Assembly: GCA_021739695.1 (NCBI GenBank)
Contig: JAIPBM010000001.1
Span: forward strand, 1-64,000
Direction: 5' to 3'
DNA from: Flavobacteriales bacterium
GTDB taxonomy: Bacteria; Bacteroidota; Bacteroidia; UBA10329
DNA: 64,000 nt
Shown: in pieces, positions 26,337 through 34,222 of the stretch
Numbering within the stretch: position 1 is the first letter of the stretch
Layout of the letters: each line of letters starts with the position of its first letter
The notes under the pieces: model-generated
Told to the model about the DNA's origin: nothing
What the model saw: only the letters and a program-made list of their open reading frames with translations
Databases searched by the model: none
Program-made: the position numbers and the translations under genes

Positions 26337-26617
26337 CGGAAAATTACGGTGCGTCCAAAAACAGCCCTGATATGGTTAGTTGAACTAGATTATTCGTTCC
26401 AGAATTCTGAACACGTTAGTTCCGCTGCCATTCTAATATGGATGGAAACGTCCATTTCGCCAATCACAACATGATTGTTTCAGACAAGCTCATACAAGAC
26501 CCAAAACCAGTAGCTACTACCAAAAGGGAAATGGAAGCGGAGTTGGCGAGTTTGAATTAGAGTTTCAACAAAACGCCATTCTTTCTATAGATTTGGCGTG
26601 AATGTGATCAGGCAGCG
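26337..26617 (+). other. Intergenic region with a possible 40-codon ORF
   Basis: 281 bp between the O-antigen-ligase-like and SGNH genes. A small frame at 26438-26560 (ATG to TAG) encodes 40 mostly charged residues ending TTKREMEAELASLN; it is not recognised and could be a remnant or chance. The right end holds the promoter element at 26588-26595. No hairpin terminator was seen. Confidence 0.35.
26588..26595 (+). promoter_or_regulatory. Promoter -7 element TAGATTTG
   Basis: Exact TAnnTTTG match 22 nt before the GTG start of the SGNH hydrolase gene, with TTTC at 26563-26566 at about the right distance for a -33 element. It supports GTG 26618 as the start. Confidence 0.55.
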
Positions 26618-27802
26618 GTGCGTAAGAATCTAAGTGCTTTGTTTCTAGGATTGATAGTTTCCTTCCTGTGCATTTCAATGGTAGAAATTGGATTGAGAAG
26701 CCTTCACCCATTGACCGCAGGAACGAATCACAACAAATTGTTCTGCCAATACGATTCGGCCTTAGGATGGAGTAAGATTCCAAACTTCCTTGGAGTGCAT
26801 ATAGGTGCAGAATACTCCGTTGAAGAACAGATCAATTCTCAAGGAATACGTGGGCCAGAATATTCCATCGAAAAGAAGCGTGACGAATATCGAATACTGA
26901 TTCTTGGGGATTCATTTGCCGAAGGCTACATGGTTGAATTCAATGAGCTATTTTCTCAACAACTTAAGAACAGGTTGAGCAAGGAATATCCTGATAGGAT
27001 AATTGAGGTGATCAATGCTGGCACTGGAGGCTATTCAACAGACCAGGAACTACTATGGCTTGAACAACAAGGAATCAATTACGCTCCTGACCTTGTCGTT
27101 CTGATGTTCTACCAGAATGATATTTGGTTCAATAGCCAAGGTTGGTACTACCGCGGGTATAAGCCATTCTTCAACTTGAAGAATGACACGTTAACCCTTC
27201 AAAATGTAACTGTGCCAAAACCCGACCTGAGCAATGAAAATGGGCAGAGTTTGTTGAAAGAACTCGAAATTTTCAAGCGTGGACAAATCGTTGCTTCCAA
27301 GTTGAAGTATCACTTGACAAAATCTCAATTTCCCAATCCGCTGAAAAATGCCATTCAAACGAAAAACATACCAAGCGAGTATTCGGTCTATAGAAAGGTC
27401 GGCAATTCGGAAGTGCAGAATGCTTGGGAAACGACTCGCCATCTGTTAGCAAAAATGAAACAGCTTACAGATAGCATCGGTTCTGAACTTCTCGTGTTCT
27501 ACGTCAACCCACGAGAGGAACTTTATCCAGTTGTTTGGGAAAACATGCAAGCCACCTATGCACTTGCTGACACCACTTTTTCCGTGTCAACCCCTCGTGC
27601 CAAATTGGATCAGGTCTGTTCTCATGAGGGTTTACTACTCTACGATGCAACAACAGATCTTAAACACGCAAGAGATTCGATAAAAGAGCTGAATGAAATG
27701 CTTTTCTACACATTGGATGGCCATTGGAACCCGATTGGTAACGCCATTGTTGGAGAACTGCTACAGAAAAAAATAAGTGCCGAATACATCGCTATTCCTT
27801 GA
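26618..27802 (+). CDS. SGNH/GDSL-type hydrolase, membrane-anchored
   Basis: 394 residues from a GTG start. The N-terminus (LSALFLGLIVSFLCISMVEIGL) is one transmembrane anchor or uncleaved signal. Block I GDSFAEGY with the catalytic Ser is near residue 97, block II Gly lies in INAGTGGYSTDQE, block III Asn in FYQNDIW, and the C-terminal Asp/His pair in LDGHWNPIGN near 366. These proteins are often esterases or acetyltransferases for extracellular glycans. Placed next to an O-antigen-ligase-like gene, a role in surface polysaccharide modification is likely but not shown. Confidence 0.87.
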   Translation: MRKNLSALFLGLIVSFLCISMVEIGLRSLHPLTAGTNHNKLFCQYDSALGWSKIPNFLGVHIGAEYSVEEQINSQGIRGPEYSIEKKRDEYRILILGDSFAEGYMVEFNELFSQQLKNRLSKEYPDRIIEVINAGTGGYSTDQELLWLEQQGINYAPDLVVLMFYQNDIWFNSQGWYYRGYKPFFNLKNDTLTLQNVTVPKPDLSNENGQSLLKELEIFKRGQIVASKLKYHLTKSQFPNPLKNAIQTKNIPSEYSVYRKVGNSEVQNAWETTRHLLAKMKQLTDSIGSELLVFYVNPREELYPVVWENMQATYALADTTFSVSTPRAKLDQVCSHEGLLLYDATTDLKHARDSIKELNEMLFYTLDGHWNPIGNAIVGELLQKKISAEYIAIP

Positions 27803-27913
27803 TAAGGTCTATTTCGAGTACCCGGATCTTCCGTTTCGAGCGCCCATTAGACAGTAATCAAAAAGATGGCGAACACTTTATCTTCGTGCGTTGTTTAAGG
27901 TTTAGAGAATAAA

Positions 27914-28726
27914 ATGCGGTTTCCTTGGCTTATTTCATTGGTAACGTTGGGAATGAGTTTTGTGCTTGTTTCAAATGTCATTGCACAGGAAGGCGAAACC
28001 AAAAATCAAGACACTAAAATGAAAGTTGAAGTTTGGAGTGATGTGGTCTGTCCGTTCTGCTATATCGGCAAAACGCACTTTGACGAGGCCTTAGCACAGT
28101 TTGCAGACAAGGAAAATATTGAGTTCGTATGGAAGAGCTTTCAACTCAACCCGACCTTAAAAACCGATCTTGACCAAACGCTTTACGAGCACCTGTCGCA
28201 AAGCAAGGGGATTTCTGTGGAGCAGGCCAAAGGAATGGGTAATCATGCGGCACAAATGGGCGCGAGCGCAGGGCTACAACTCAACTTCGACCAGGCGGTT
28301 GTCGCCAATTCGTTCAACGCACATCGCCTCATTCATTTTGCCAAAGCAAATGGCCTGCAGCAAGAAATGAAGACGCGCTTGTTCAAGGCTTATTTCAGCG
28401 AAGGAAAGAACATTGACGACAACGAAACGCTTGTCAGTCTGGCAACAGAAATTGGCTTAGATGGCGCAGAAACAAAATCGGTTTTGGGAAGTGAAAAGTA
28501 TGCTGAAGCTGTGAAGGCAGACATTCAAGAGTCGCAGCAATTGGGCGTTCGTGGCGTGCCGTTTTTCGTTTTCGATGGAAAGTATGCTGTTTCGGGCGCT
28601 CAAGATTCCAAAGCATTTTTAGAAACGCTGGAGAAATCGTTTTCTGAATGGAGACAGGCCAATCCACAAGTGGAATTGCAAGTGAGCGAAGGGCAAAATT
28701 GCACACCCGATAAGGTCTGCGACTAA
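27914..28726 (+). CDS. DsbA-family oxidoreductase, FrnE-like, with signal peptide
   Basis: 270 residues. The core from about residue 36 (MKVEVWSDVVCPFCYIGK) is a DsbA-like thioredoxin fold of the FrnE/2-hydroxychromene isomerase type, with active-site CPFC at about 46-49, cis-Pro region GVRGVPFFVFDGKYAVSGAQ near 215, and a helical insert. FrnE proteins are usually cytoplasmic, but here a hydrophobic signal (WLISLVTLGMSFVLVSNVIAQ) precedes the core, so export is likely. A C-terminal tail with CTPDKVCD adds a second Cys pair. A TATCTTCG element at 27879-27886 may be the promoter. Confidence 0.9.
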   Translation: MRFPWLISLVTLGMSFVLVSNVIAQEGETKNQDTKMKVEVWSDVVCPFCYIGKTHFDEALAQFADKENIEFVWKSFQLNPTLKTDLDQTLYEHLSQSKGISVEQAKGMGNHAAQMGASAGLQLNFDQAVVANSFNAHRLIHFAKANGLQQEMKTRLFKAYFSEGKNIDDNETLVSLATEIGLDGAETKSVLGSEKYAEAVKADIQESQQLGVRGVPFFVFDGKYAVSGAQDSKAFLETLEKSFSEWRQANPQVELQVSEGQNCTPDKVCD

Positions 28727-28751
28727 TCATCAGAGCTAAAATCACTCTCTC

Positions 28752-29441
28752 ATGAAAACGATTGCTACCATTCTAGTTTTGCTCTTGGTACAGGCATTAA
28801 GTTTTGGACAATGCTCTTCGGTTGGTATACAGATATCATCTTCAGACACAAATCAAATTCAGCTATACCATGCAGGATTCTTTAACATGGATTCTGGTTA
28901 CGCCAATATTTGCGAATGGGAAGTAACAACTTTTCAAGAAACAGTAGTTCATCAAGCCACAACATCTGGACAATGGGCAGATCAGTCTTTCAGTTTATTC
29001 AATCATTCTGTTCCAATAACCGACTCTATGCGAGTGACTTTGTTCATCACAAATCCAATTATTGGAATCACGTGCTCAGTTACGGATACGCTCTTTTGGG
29101 AAGAGACAGAAGTGTTGCCAGGTTCGTTCATCGGTAATTGGAGTGTTCTAGGCGATTATGTTGGAGAAGAAAATGAACTAATTACTTCTATCCTTTCCCT
29201 TCAAACAGGAAAAGAAATACAGATCGTACCTTCTTTGGTCACCGATTGGTTTACCATCAGAAATATTGATGGAAACCATTCAGTGGTCATATTCGACTCT
29301 ATGGGCAAAAGGATATTGCATAGCTCCGCTTGCAGGCAACAAGCCATCAACGTGTCGTTCTTAAAAACTGGCATGTATTACATCCACGTTTACAATGGAA
29401 ACGGTGATGTGATTGAAGTCCAGAAGATGATGAAAATGTAG
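28752..29441 (+). CDS. Small secreted protein with T9SS type A-like tail
   Basis: 229 residues. Signal peptide MKTIATILVLLLVQALSFGQ, a middle region of about 120 residues that I do not recognise (beta-rich, few Cys), and a C-terminal 75 residues that fit a T9SS type A sorting domain: IQIVPSLVTDWFTI, VVIFDSMGKRI, NVSFLKTGMYYIHV and a final basic stretch. It begins 25 bp after the FrnE-like gene and is probably cotranscribed. By family it is secreted through the outer membrane and attached to the surface or released. Confidence 0.78.
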   Translation: MKTIATILVLLLVQALSFGQCSSVGIQISSSDTNQIQLYHAGFFNMDSGYANICEWEVTTFQETVVHQATTSGQWADQSFSLFNHSVPITDSMRVTLFITNPIIGITCSVTDTLFWEETEVLPGSFIGNWSVLGDYVGEENELITSILSLQTGKEIQIVPSLVTDWFTIRNIDGNHSVVIFDSMGKRILHSSACRQQAINVSFLKTGMYYIHVYNGNGDVIEVQKMMKM

Positions 29442-29449
29442 GGTTCAGG

Positions 29450-30889
29450 CTACTTCGGCAAGTAATACGTATAGCCCACAATGACACTCAATCCGTGAAC
29501 CACTGGGCTAAAATTCCTTTGTGTTGTGCCAACTAACGATTGTGCACTGATTGGTGCAGAAAAACTGATAGGCTGATTTTGCACTGCTGATTCGCCAAGC
29601 GTGTAGTTAAAGCCAAGTGCCATTTTGCTGTTGGTCCGTTTCCAGGTTATGCCGGTAGAAAAATGATATGAATTCCAAAAAGTTGTGTTGATGGATGCGG
29701 CAACATTTCTCTGCGAATCGAAATCAGTTGAATTAAAATCTGTTCTAAATGAAGCTAGAAAGTTGAACTTTTCGTTGATGGGTTGCTCTAGACCGATGGC
29801 CGCATTGACCACCATTCTAAGTTGATTGGTCTTTAAAAGCACGCTATCCACCGTTGCCCCACCGAAGGCTTGGGACGGGCGAACGGCAACCTCCTTGGTG
29901 TCGACAAAAACCGTGTACTGTTTAATGGGCAGGAACAACTCGGAGGTAAACATCAATCGCGTTCCCGATTTGAATTGATACTCATAGCCCAAGGCAAATG
30001 ACCACGGCAAGCGATAATAGGCGTCTAATTTTCGATTCTGCCCTTCAACAATTACAGATGAATTGTTGATGACCGAGCCACCTGGCATGCGGTTCATGTT
30101 GTAAGCTAGGTCAGATGCGCTGGCGTTGGCTCTTCCCCACAGGCGGATACTGGTTGATGTTACCGTGAGACCCAACTTGTGACCGTTGTTCTGATAGGAA
30201 AATCCGAGTTTATACAACAGTCCAATGTGATTGATAACGCTGTTGTTCTCCAAAACGCGCTGGGCGGTGAAGCTGGCAGAATCTGCCGCCACATCCACAC
30301 TTCGGTCTATGGACAAACGCGAATCGTTGTTCAAATAGGATATGAACTGGCTGATCCCGACAGCAAATTTGTCGTTGATCTTGTAGCCCAAACTCAGCGC
30401 ACCCCATTGCTCAATATTGGAAAGCTCATATACGAAATTGGTCTTGTAATACTCAGTACCATCTCCCAGGTCGGTAATCTCAATCTGTTGTTCGGTAAGC
30501 AGGCTGATCTTCATCCGATTGCTGAAACGCGTCAGAATTCCGTAGCCTAACTTGAATTTCGGTGCCTTTTTCAAATTGATCATGCCAGAAATAATCTGCG
30601 GATAGATCAAGGTTTGAAAGGAAGTAAGGTCTTGTCCCGTTCCAGCTCCATTCTTCAGCTTCGCGAATTCGAAACCGTAAGCATTGGCGCTCACAGAAAG
30701 GTGTCCGTTCTCAATTCGTGCTAGCAATGCAGGATTATAATACAACGCACTATTGTCTGATGCACCGGCAACTACAGCACCTCCAAGCAAGGCAGATTGC
30801 GCTCCATATTGCTGCGCCCAATATTGATTCTGAGCTGTGATTGTACTAGCACCAAAAAACAAAACAAGGATGGTAAAAACGTTTTTCAT
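29450..30889 (-). CDS. FadL/OmpP1-like outer membrane protein
   Basis: 479 residues. Signal peptide [20 protein letters not shown], then an N-terminal segment [21 protein letters not shown] that matches the hatch-like conserved region of FadL/OmpP1-type channels (proteins of this family share a xxD-x-SAxxxNPAxL motif), followed by many amphipathic beta strands and a C-terminal strand [11 protein letters not shown]. It probably lets hydrophobic compounds through the outer membrane; the ligand is unknown. The ATG overlaps the queG stop by 4 bp, so it is translationally coupled to queG although the functions are unrelated. Confidence 0.82.
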   Translation of the reverse strand: MKNVFTILVLFFGASTITAQNQYWAQQYGAQSALLGGAVVAGASDNSALYYNPALLARIENGHLSVSANAYGFEFAKLKNGAGTGQDLTSFQTLIYPQIISGMINLKKAPKFKLGYGILTRFSNRMKISLLTEQQIEITDLGDGTEYYKTNFVYELSNIEQWGALSLGYKINDKFAVGISQFISYLNNDSRLSIDRSVDVAADSASFTAQRVLENNSVINHIGLLYKLGFSYQNNGHKLGLTVTSTSIRLWGRANASASDLAYNMNRMPGGSVINNSSVIVEGQNRKLDAYYRLPWSFALGYEYQFKSGTRLMFTSELFLPIKQYTVFVDTKEVAVRPSQAFGGATVDSVLLKTNQLRMVVNAAIGLEQPINEKFNFLASFRTDFNSTDFDSQRNVAASINTTFWNSYHFSTGITWKRTNSKMALGFNYTLGESAVQNQPISFSAPISAQSLVGTTQRNFSPVVHGLSVIVGYTYYLPK

Positions 30890-31800
30890 GGTTTTAGAAA
30901 TTCGATATTCCGTTTCAGCCCTTCAAACTTGGTTCGTTTTATAGCCGATTTCTGGAATACCTTTTTAAACACATCTTCGGTCAGTTCTTCCCAATCGCGT
31001 TTTGTCATGTCTAACATATCAGGATGCGGATTGAACTGAGGTTCTGAATGTGGTTTCGAGAAACGGTTCCACGGACAAACATCCTGACATACATCGCAGC
31101 CGAAGGCCCAATCGTCAAACTGGCCTTTCATCGCGTTTGGAATGGCTTCCTTTAATTCTATGGTGAAATAGGAAATACACTTGGAGCCATCAACCACATA
31201 AGGCGCCACGATGGCTTCGGTCGGACAGGCATCGATGCAGGCGGTGCAGGTGCCGCAATGGTCGCGGATGGGCTGATCTGGTTCTAATTCTATATCAAGA
31301 ATCAACTCTCCAATGAAGAAGAACGAACCATTTTTCGGGTGAATGAGATTGGTATTCTTGCCAATCCAACCGAGACCAGATTTTGCTGCCCAGGCTTTGT
31401 CCATCACAGGCGCGCTATCCACAAACGCCCGGCCGTCTACTTCACCAATCGCTTGATTGATAAATTCAACCAACTCCTTGAGTTTGCCTTTGATCACATG
31501 ATGATAATCTGCGCCATAGGCATACTTCGATATCTTCGGAGCAGTTGGGTCTTTCTGAGTTTGTTCCGGAAAATAATTGAGCAGAACGGTGATTATGCTC
31601 TTGGCACCATCCACCAATTTGGTGGGGTCCAAGCGCTTATCGAAATGATTGGCCATATAGCCCATTTCGCCATGCATCTTGGCATTGAGCCACTTTTCCA
31701 AACGAGGAGCCTCTTCCTCCAAAAAACCAGCTTTGGAGATGCCGCATTGCAGAAAGCCCAATCGTTGGGCTTCTTGTTTTATGAGCACTTCAGGTCTCAT
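30886..31800 (-). CDS. queG: Epoxyqueuosine reductase
   Basis: 304 residues; reduces epoxyqueuosine to queuosine in tRNA, using cobalamin and two [4Fe-4S] clusters. Cluster motifs [12 protein letters not shown] (near 183) and [11 protein letters not shown] (near 238) are intact. The B12-binding region includes [16 protein letters not shown] and [22 protein letters not shown], whose Asp is the expected catalytic residue. ATG 31800 ([12 protein letters not shown]) is chosen: an in-frame TTG at 31821 lies inside the repeat arm of the neighbouring cassette and would add only foreign-looking residues. The 3' end couples to the FadL-like gene. Confidence 0.95.
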   Translation of the reverse strand: MRPEVLIKQEAQRLGFLQCGISKAGFLEEEAPRLEKWLNAKMHGEMGYMANHFDKRLDPTKLVDGAKSIITVLLNYFPEQTQKDPTAPKISKYAYGADYHHVIKGKLKELVEFINQAIGEVDGRAFVDSAPVMDKAWAAKSGLGWIGKNTNLIHPKNGSFFFIGELILDIELEPDQPIRDHCGTCTACIDACPTEAIVAPYVVDGSKCISYFTIELKEAIPNAMKGQFDDWAFGCDVCQDVCPWNRFSKPHSEPQFNPHPDMLDMTKRDWEELTEDVFKKVFQKSAIKRTKFEGLKRNIEFLKP

Positions 31801-31869
31801 GCACGCGAAAAATTCATGCAAAGACGCAAAGACGCAAAGGGTCGGATTCTTAGAATAATAAAGATGCCG

Positions 31870-32247
31870 CTAAAGACCATTGACGATTCGCTGAATTCCG
31901 TCTTTTATGAGTCGCTCGTTAAAATTGATGAGCAAGCCCAATTTCAATCCTGTTAGCTTCAAGTAGGTTTGAAGTTGCTTCTGATGGACTGGTTGGATCT
32001 TATCAACCGATTTCAACTCAAGGATCACTTTACCATTGACAACAATATCAGCTTTAAACCCCGCTCCGAGTTTGATGCCATCCCATTCAATATCAATCGT
32101 TTTCTGACGTTCCACCTCTAGACCTTGGTTTACCAGCTCATATGCCAAAACCTCCTCATAAACGGATTCAAAAAGACCAGGCCCCATGCCCCGATGGATC
32201 GTATAGGAACAATCGACCACAATTCGAGCAATTTCATTCTCCGTCAT
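31870..32247 (-). CDS. GxxExxY family protein
   Basis: 125 residues. The naming motif is GPGLFESVYEEVLAYEL (near 23-39), followed by a PD-(D/E)xK-like core: GFKADIVVNGKVILELKSVDKI, with D, E and K spaced as in nuclease-fold proteins, then HQKQLQTYLKLTG. A nuclease relationship is therefore plausible but no activity is established for the family. The gene lies inside the inverted-repeat cassette and has a -7 element TATTTTTG (32259-32252) 4 nt before its ATG, so it carries its own, apparently leaderless, promoter. Confidence 0.9.
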   Translation of the reverse strand: MTENEIARIVVDCSYTIHRGMGPGLFESVYEEVLAYELVNQGLEVERQKTIDIEWDGIKLGAGFKADIVVNGKVILELKSVDKIQPVHQKQLQTYLKLTGLKLGLLINFNERLIKDGIQRIVNGL

Positions 32248-32251
32248 CCTT

Positions 32252-32259
32252 CAAAAATA
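32252..32259 (-). promoter_or_regulatory. Promoter -7 element TATTTTTG of the cassette gene
   Basis: Exact TAnnTTTG match inside the right end of the cassette, 4 nt before ATG 32247 of the GxxExxY gene. Confidence 0.5.
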
Positions 32260-32314
32260 ATCCTTCGCGTCTTTGCGCCTTTGCGAGAGCTGATCTTCGA
32301 GCTTGGCGAGAAAC

Positions 32315-33340
32315 TCATTCGAATAATGTTCCTGATTTTCCAGGATTTACTTTGCCCAAATGCTCATACGCTCGTTCTGTTGCCTGCCTTCCTCTTGGTG
32401 TTCGGCTGAGATAGCCTTCCATAATGAGGAATGGTTCGTATACCTCCTCAATGGTTCCTGCTTCTTCACCAACTGCTGTGGCAATCGTAGTCAATCCAAC
32501 AGGTCCACCTTTGAACTTTTCGATGATGGTTCGTAGAATGCGGTTATCCATTTCATCCAATCCGTGCTTGTCTACATTCAAAGCGTCTAGCGCAAACTGC
32601 GTAATGTCCTTATCGATTGTTCCATTGCCTTTGATCTGCGCAAAATCGCGCACACGCCTCAAAAGCGCATTGGTAATCCGTGGTGTACCTCGGCTTCTAC
32701 GTGCAATCTCGTAAGCTGCATTTTCCTGAATTGGAACATCCAGAATGCCAGCAGAGCGCTTCACAATTCCGGCCAGCACATTGGCATCATAATATTCCAA
32801 CCGAGCTGTAATTCCAAAACGGGCGCGGAGTGGAGATGTCAACAATCCGGAACGGGTGGTAGCGCCCACCAAGGTAAAAGGGTTAAGATTGATCTGCACC
32901 GAGCGTGCATTCGGCCCCGTTTCAATCATGATATCAATGCGGTAATCTTCCATAGCGGAGTAGAGATATTCTTCCACCACAGGACTCAATCGGTGTATCT
33001 CATCAATGAACAGGACATCGTTGGGCTCAAGGCTGGTGAGCAGTCCGGCCAGATCGCCTGGTTTATCAAGCACAGGTCCTGATGTCAATTTCAAACTTAC
33101 TCCAAGATCATTGGCAATGATGTTGGCCAAAGTGGTCTTTCCCAATCCCGGAGGCCCGTGAAGAAGCACGTGATCCAACGCCTCATCGCGTTGCTTAGCT
33201 GCCTTCACAAAGATCTTCAGGTTCTCTACCACCTTATCCTGTCCGCTGAATTCACTGAAGCCCACAGGACGGAGTGCTCTTTCCGTCTCACGGTCAACGG
33301 GTAATTGTCCTTCTTGGCTTGGGTCGAGATTCTGATTCAT
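32315..33340 (-). CDS. ruvB: Holliday junction branch-migration helicase RuvB
   Basis: 341 residues; the AAA+ motor that drives branch migration with RuvA. Walker [10 protein letters not shown] is near residue 64, Walker B VLFIDEIH near 110, sensor 1 VGATTRSG and arginine finger region SPLRARFG near 165-175, and the C-terminal winged-helix domain ends with [21 protein letters not shown]. Full length for the family. ruvA and ruvC are not adjacent. The -7 element TACATTTG ends 4 nt before the ATG. Confidence 0.98.
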   Translation of the reverse strand: MNQNLDPSQEGQLPVDRETERALRPVGFSEFSGQDKVVENLKIFVKAAKQRDEALDHVLLHGPPGLGKTTLANIIANDLGVSLKLTSGPVLDKPGDLAGLLTSLEPNDVLFIDEIHRLSPVVEEYLYSAMEDYRIDIMIETGPNARSVQINLNPFTLVGATTRSGLLTSPLRARFGITARLEYYDANVLAGIVKRSAGILDVPIQENAAYEIARRSRGTPRITNALLRRVRDFAQIKGNGTIDKDITQFALDALNVDKHGLDEMDNRILRTIIEKFKGGPVGLTTIATAVGEEAGTIEEVYEPFLIMEGYLSRTPRGRQATERAYEHLGKVNPGKSGTLFE

Positions 33341-33344
33341 GTTC

Positions 33345-33352
33345 CAAATGTA
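33345..33352 (-). promoter_or_regulatory. Promoter -7 element TACATTTG of ruvB
   Basis: Exact TAnnTTTG match ending 4 nt before the ruvB ATG, which predicts a leaderless transcript. Confidence 0.55.
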
Positions 33353-33423
33353 GAGATTGAAGCCTTGACAAGCTTAGGAAAGAATACGAAGATTTACATA
33401 GTTTCAGCAACGAGTGTTGGTGC

Positions 33424-33431
33424 TATATTTG
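33424..33431 (+). promoter_or_regulatory. Promoter -7 element TATATTTG
   Basis: Exact TAnnTTTG match 32 nt before ATG 33464 of the exported 207-residue protein. Confidence 0.6.
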
Positions 33432-33463
33432 TCGCAATAGCCACATAACCAAAATTTAAAAAA

Positions 33464-34087
33464 ATGAAAATGAAATCGATTTTATCCCTGTCACTTGCAA
33501 TTTGCTTTGCAGTTGGCGCTTCTGCTCAGAAATTGTCGTTGAAGAAAGGTTCTTTCAAAGCTCTTTCTGGAGAGAAAAACGTGAATGTTGTTTACGTGTA
33601 TGACGACATGAATGTTGGAACTGGAAAACGTGAAATGAAAGAAACAGACTACGTTGCCAAGAAAGTTGCTGAATACAACGAGAAAGAGGCTGGACGTGGA
33701 GATAGTTGGGCAAAGGCCTGGGTTGCTGACCGCGAAGGACGCTTTCAAGGAAAATTTGAGCAATTGTTCAATAAAGGAATGAGCAAGTTAGGATTGACCA
33801 TTGGTACTGGACGTTCTGATGCTAAATACACGCTAATTGTTCACACAACCATGACAGAACCAGGTTTCAGCGTTCCTATGGTGATGACCATTCCTTCTGA
33901 CATCAACCTAAAAATTTCTTTGGTCGAAACCGGTTCTGAAACAGCTCTTGGAGAAATGGAGCTTATCGGTTCACCAGGTAATGCATTTAACGGAGCTGCG
34001 TGGGATACCGGAATGCGAATTCAAGAGTCTTATGCAAAAGCTGGAAAAGAGTTTGCAAAATGGCTTCCTGGAAAAGGAATGAAATAA
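33464..34087 (+). CDS. Exported protein of unknown function
   Basis: 207 residues. Signal peptide MKMKSILSLSLAICFAVGASAQ; the mature part is mixed alpha/beta, without Cys, and includes VNVVYVYDDMNVGTGKREMKE, YTLIVHTTMTEPGFSVPM and a C-terminal helix ESYAKAGKEFAKWLPGKGMK. No domain is recognised; similar 200-residue exported proteins are common in Bacteroidota. It is a single-gene unit with a clear promoter and a strong terminator. Confidence 0.8.
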   Translation: MKMKSILSLSLAICFAVGASAQKLSLKKGSFKALSGEKNVNVVYVYDDMNVGTGKREMKETDYVAKKVAEYNEKEAGRGDSWAKAWVADREGRFQGKFEQLFNKGMSKLGLTIGTGRSDAKYTLIVHTTMTEPGFSVPMVMTIPSDINLKISLVETGSETALGEMELIGSPGNAFNGAAWDTGMRIQESYAKAGKEFAKWLPGKGMK

Positions 34088-34112
34088 AATTGACTAAAAA
34101 TTAATCGTTCGT

Positions 34113-34138
34113 AACGGGCGGCCATGTGGCCGCCCGTT
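34113..34138 (+). terminator. Strong hairpin terminator
   Basis: Perfect 11-bp stem AACGGGCGGCC / GGCCGCCCGTT with a 4-nt loop ATGT, followed by TCTTATTT. It separates the exported-protein gene from the M16 protease gene. Confidence 0.85.
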
Positions 34139-34190
34139 CTTATTTAACACTATTTACAACGCCTTTAAAAATCCCCATTGTTGGGTTTTC

Positions 34191-34198
34191 TATATTTG
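34191..34198 (+). promoter_or_regulatory. Promoter -7 element TATATTTG of the M16 gene
   Basis: Exact TAnnTTTG match 24 nt before ATG 34223. It lies downstream of an in-frame TTG at 34178 and so rules that start out. Confidence 0.6.
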
Positions 34199-34222
34199 AC
34201 CTCCTTAAAAAATCATAAACGA

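Larger units (their letters stand above)
31818..32284. mobile_element. Inverted-repeat cassette carrying a GxxExxY gene
   Basis: 467 bp bounded by imperfect 23-bp inverted repeats (31818-31840 and 32262-32284; 21 of 23 positions match), each built of 8-bp steps GCAAAGAC. Between them lies only the GxxExxY gene with its own promoter. The cassette sits between queG and ruvB, 18 bp from the queG ATG and 31 bp from the ruvB stop. I recall similar GCAAAGACGCAAAG borders next to GxxExxY and four-helix-bundle genes in other Bacteroidota. No transposase and no target-site duplication was recognised; mobility is inferred. Confidence 0.6.

Noticed and set aside
27818-27850. Second copy of the hairpin element, from TTTCGAGTACC and TTTCGAGCGCC
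   Set aside because: Only short TTTCGAG blocks match; no paired arms.
31818-31840. Regular 8-bp GCAAAGAC repeats as a CRISPR or minisatellite
   Set aside because: Only three units, no spacers, and present in inverted form at the other end of the cassette.
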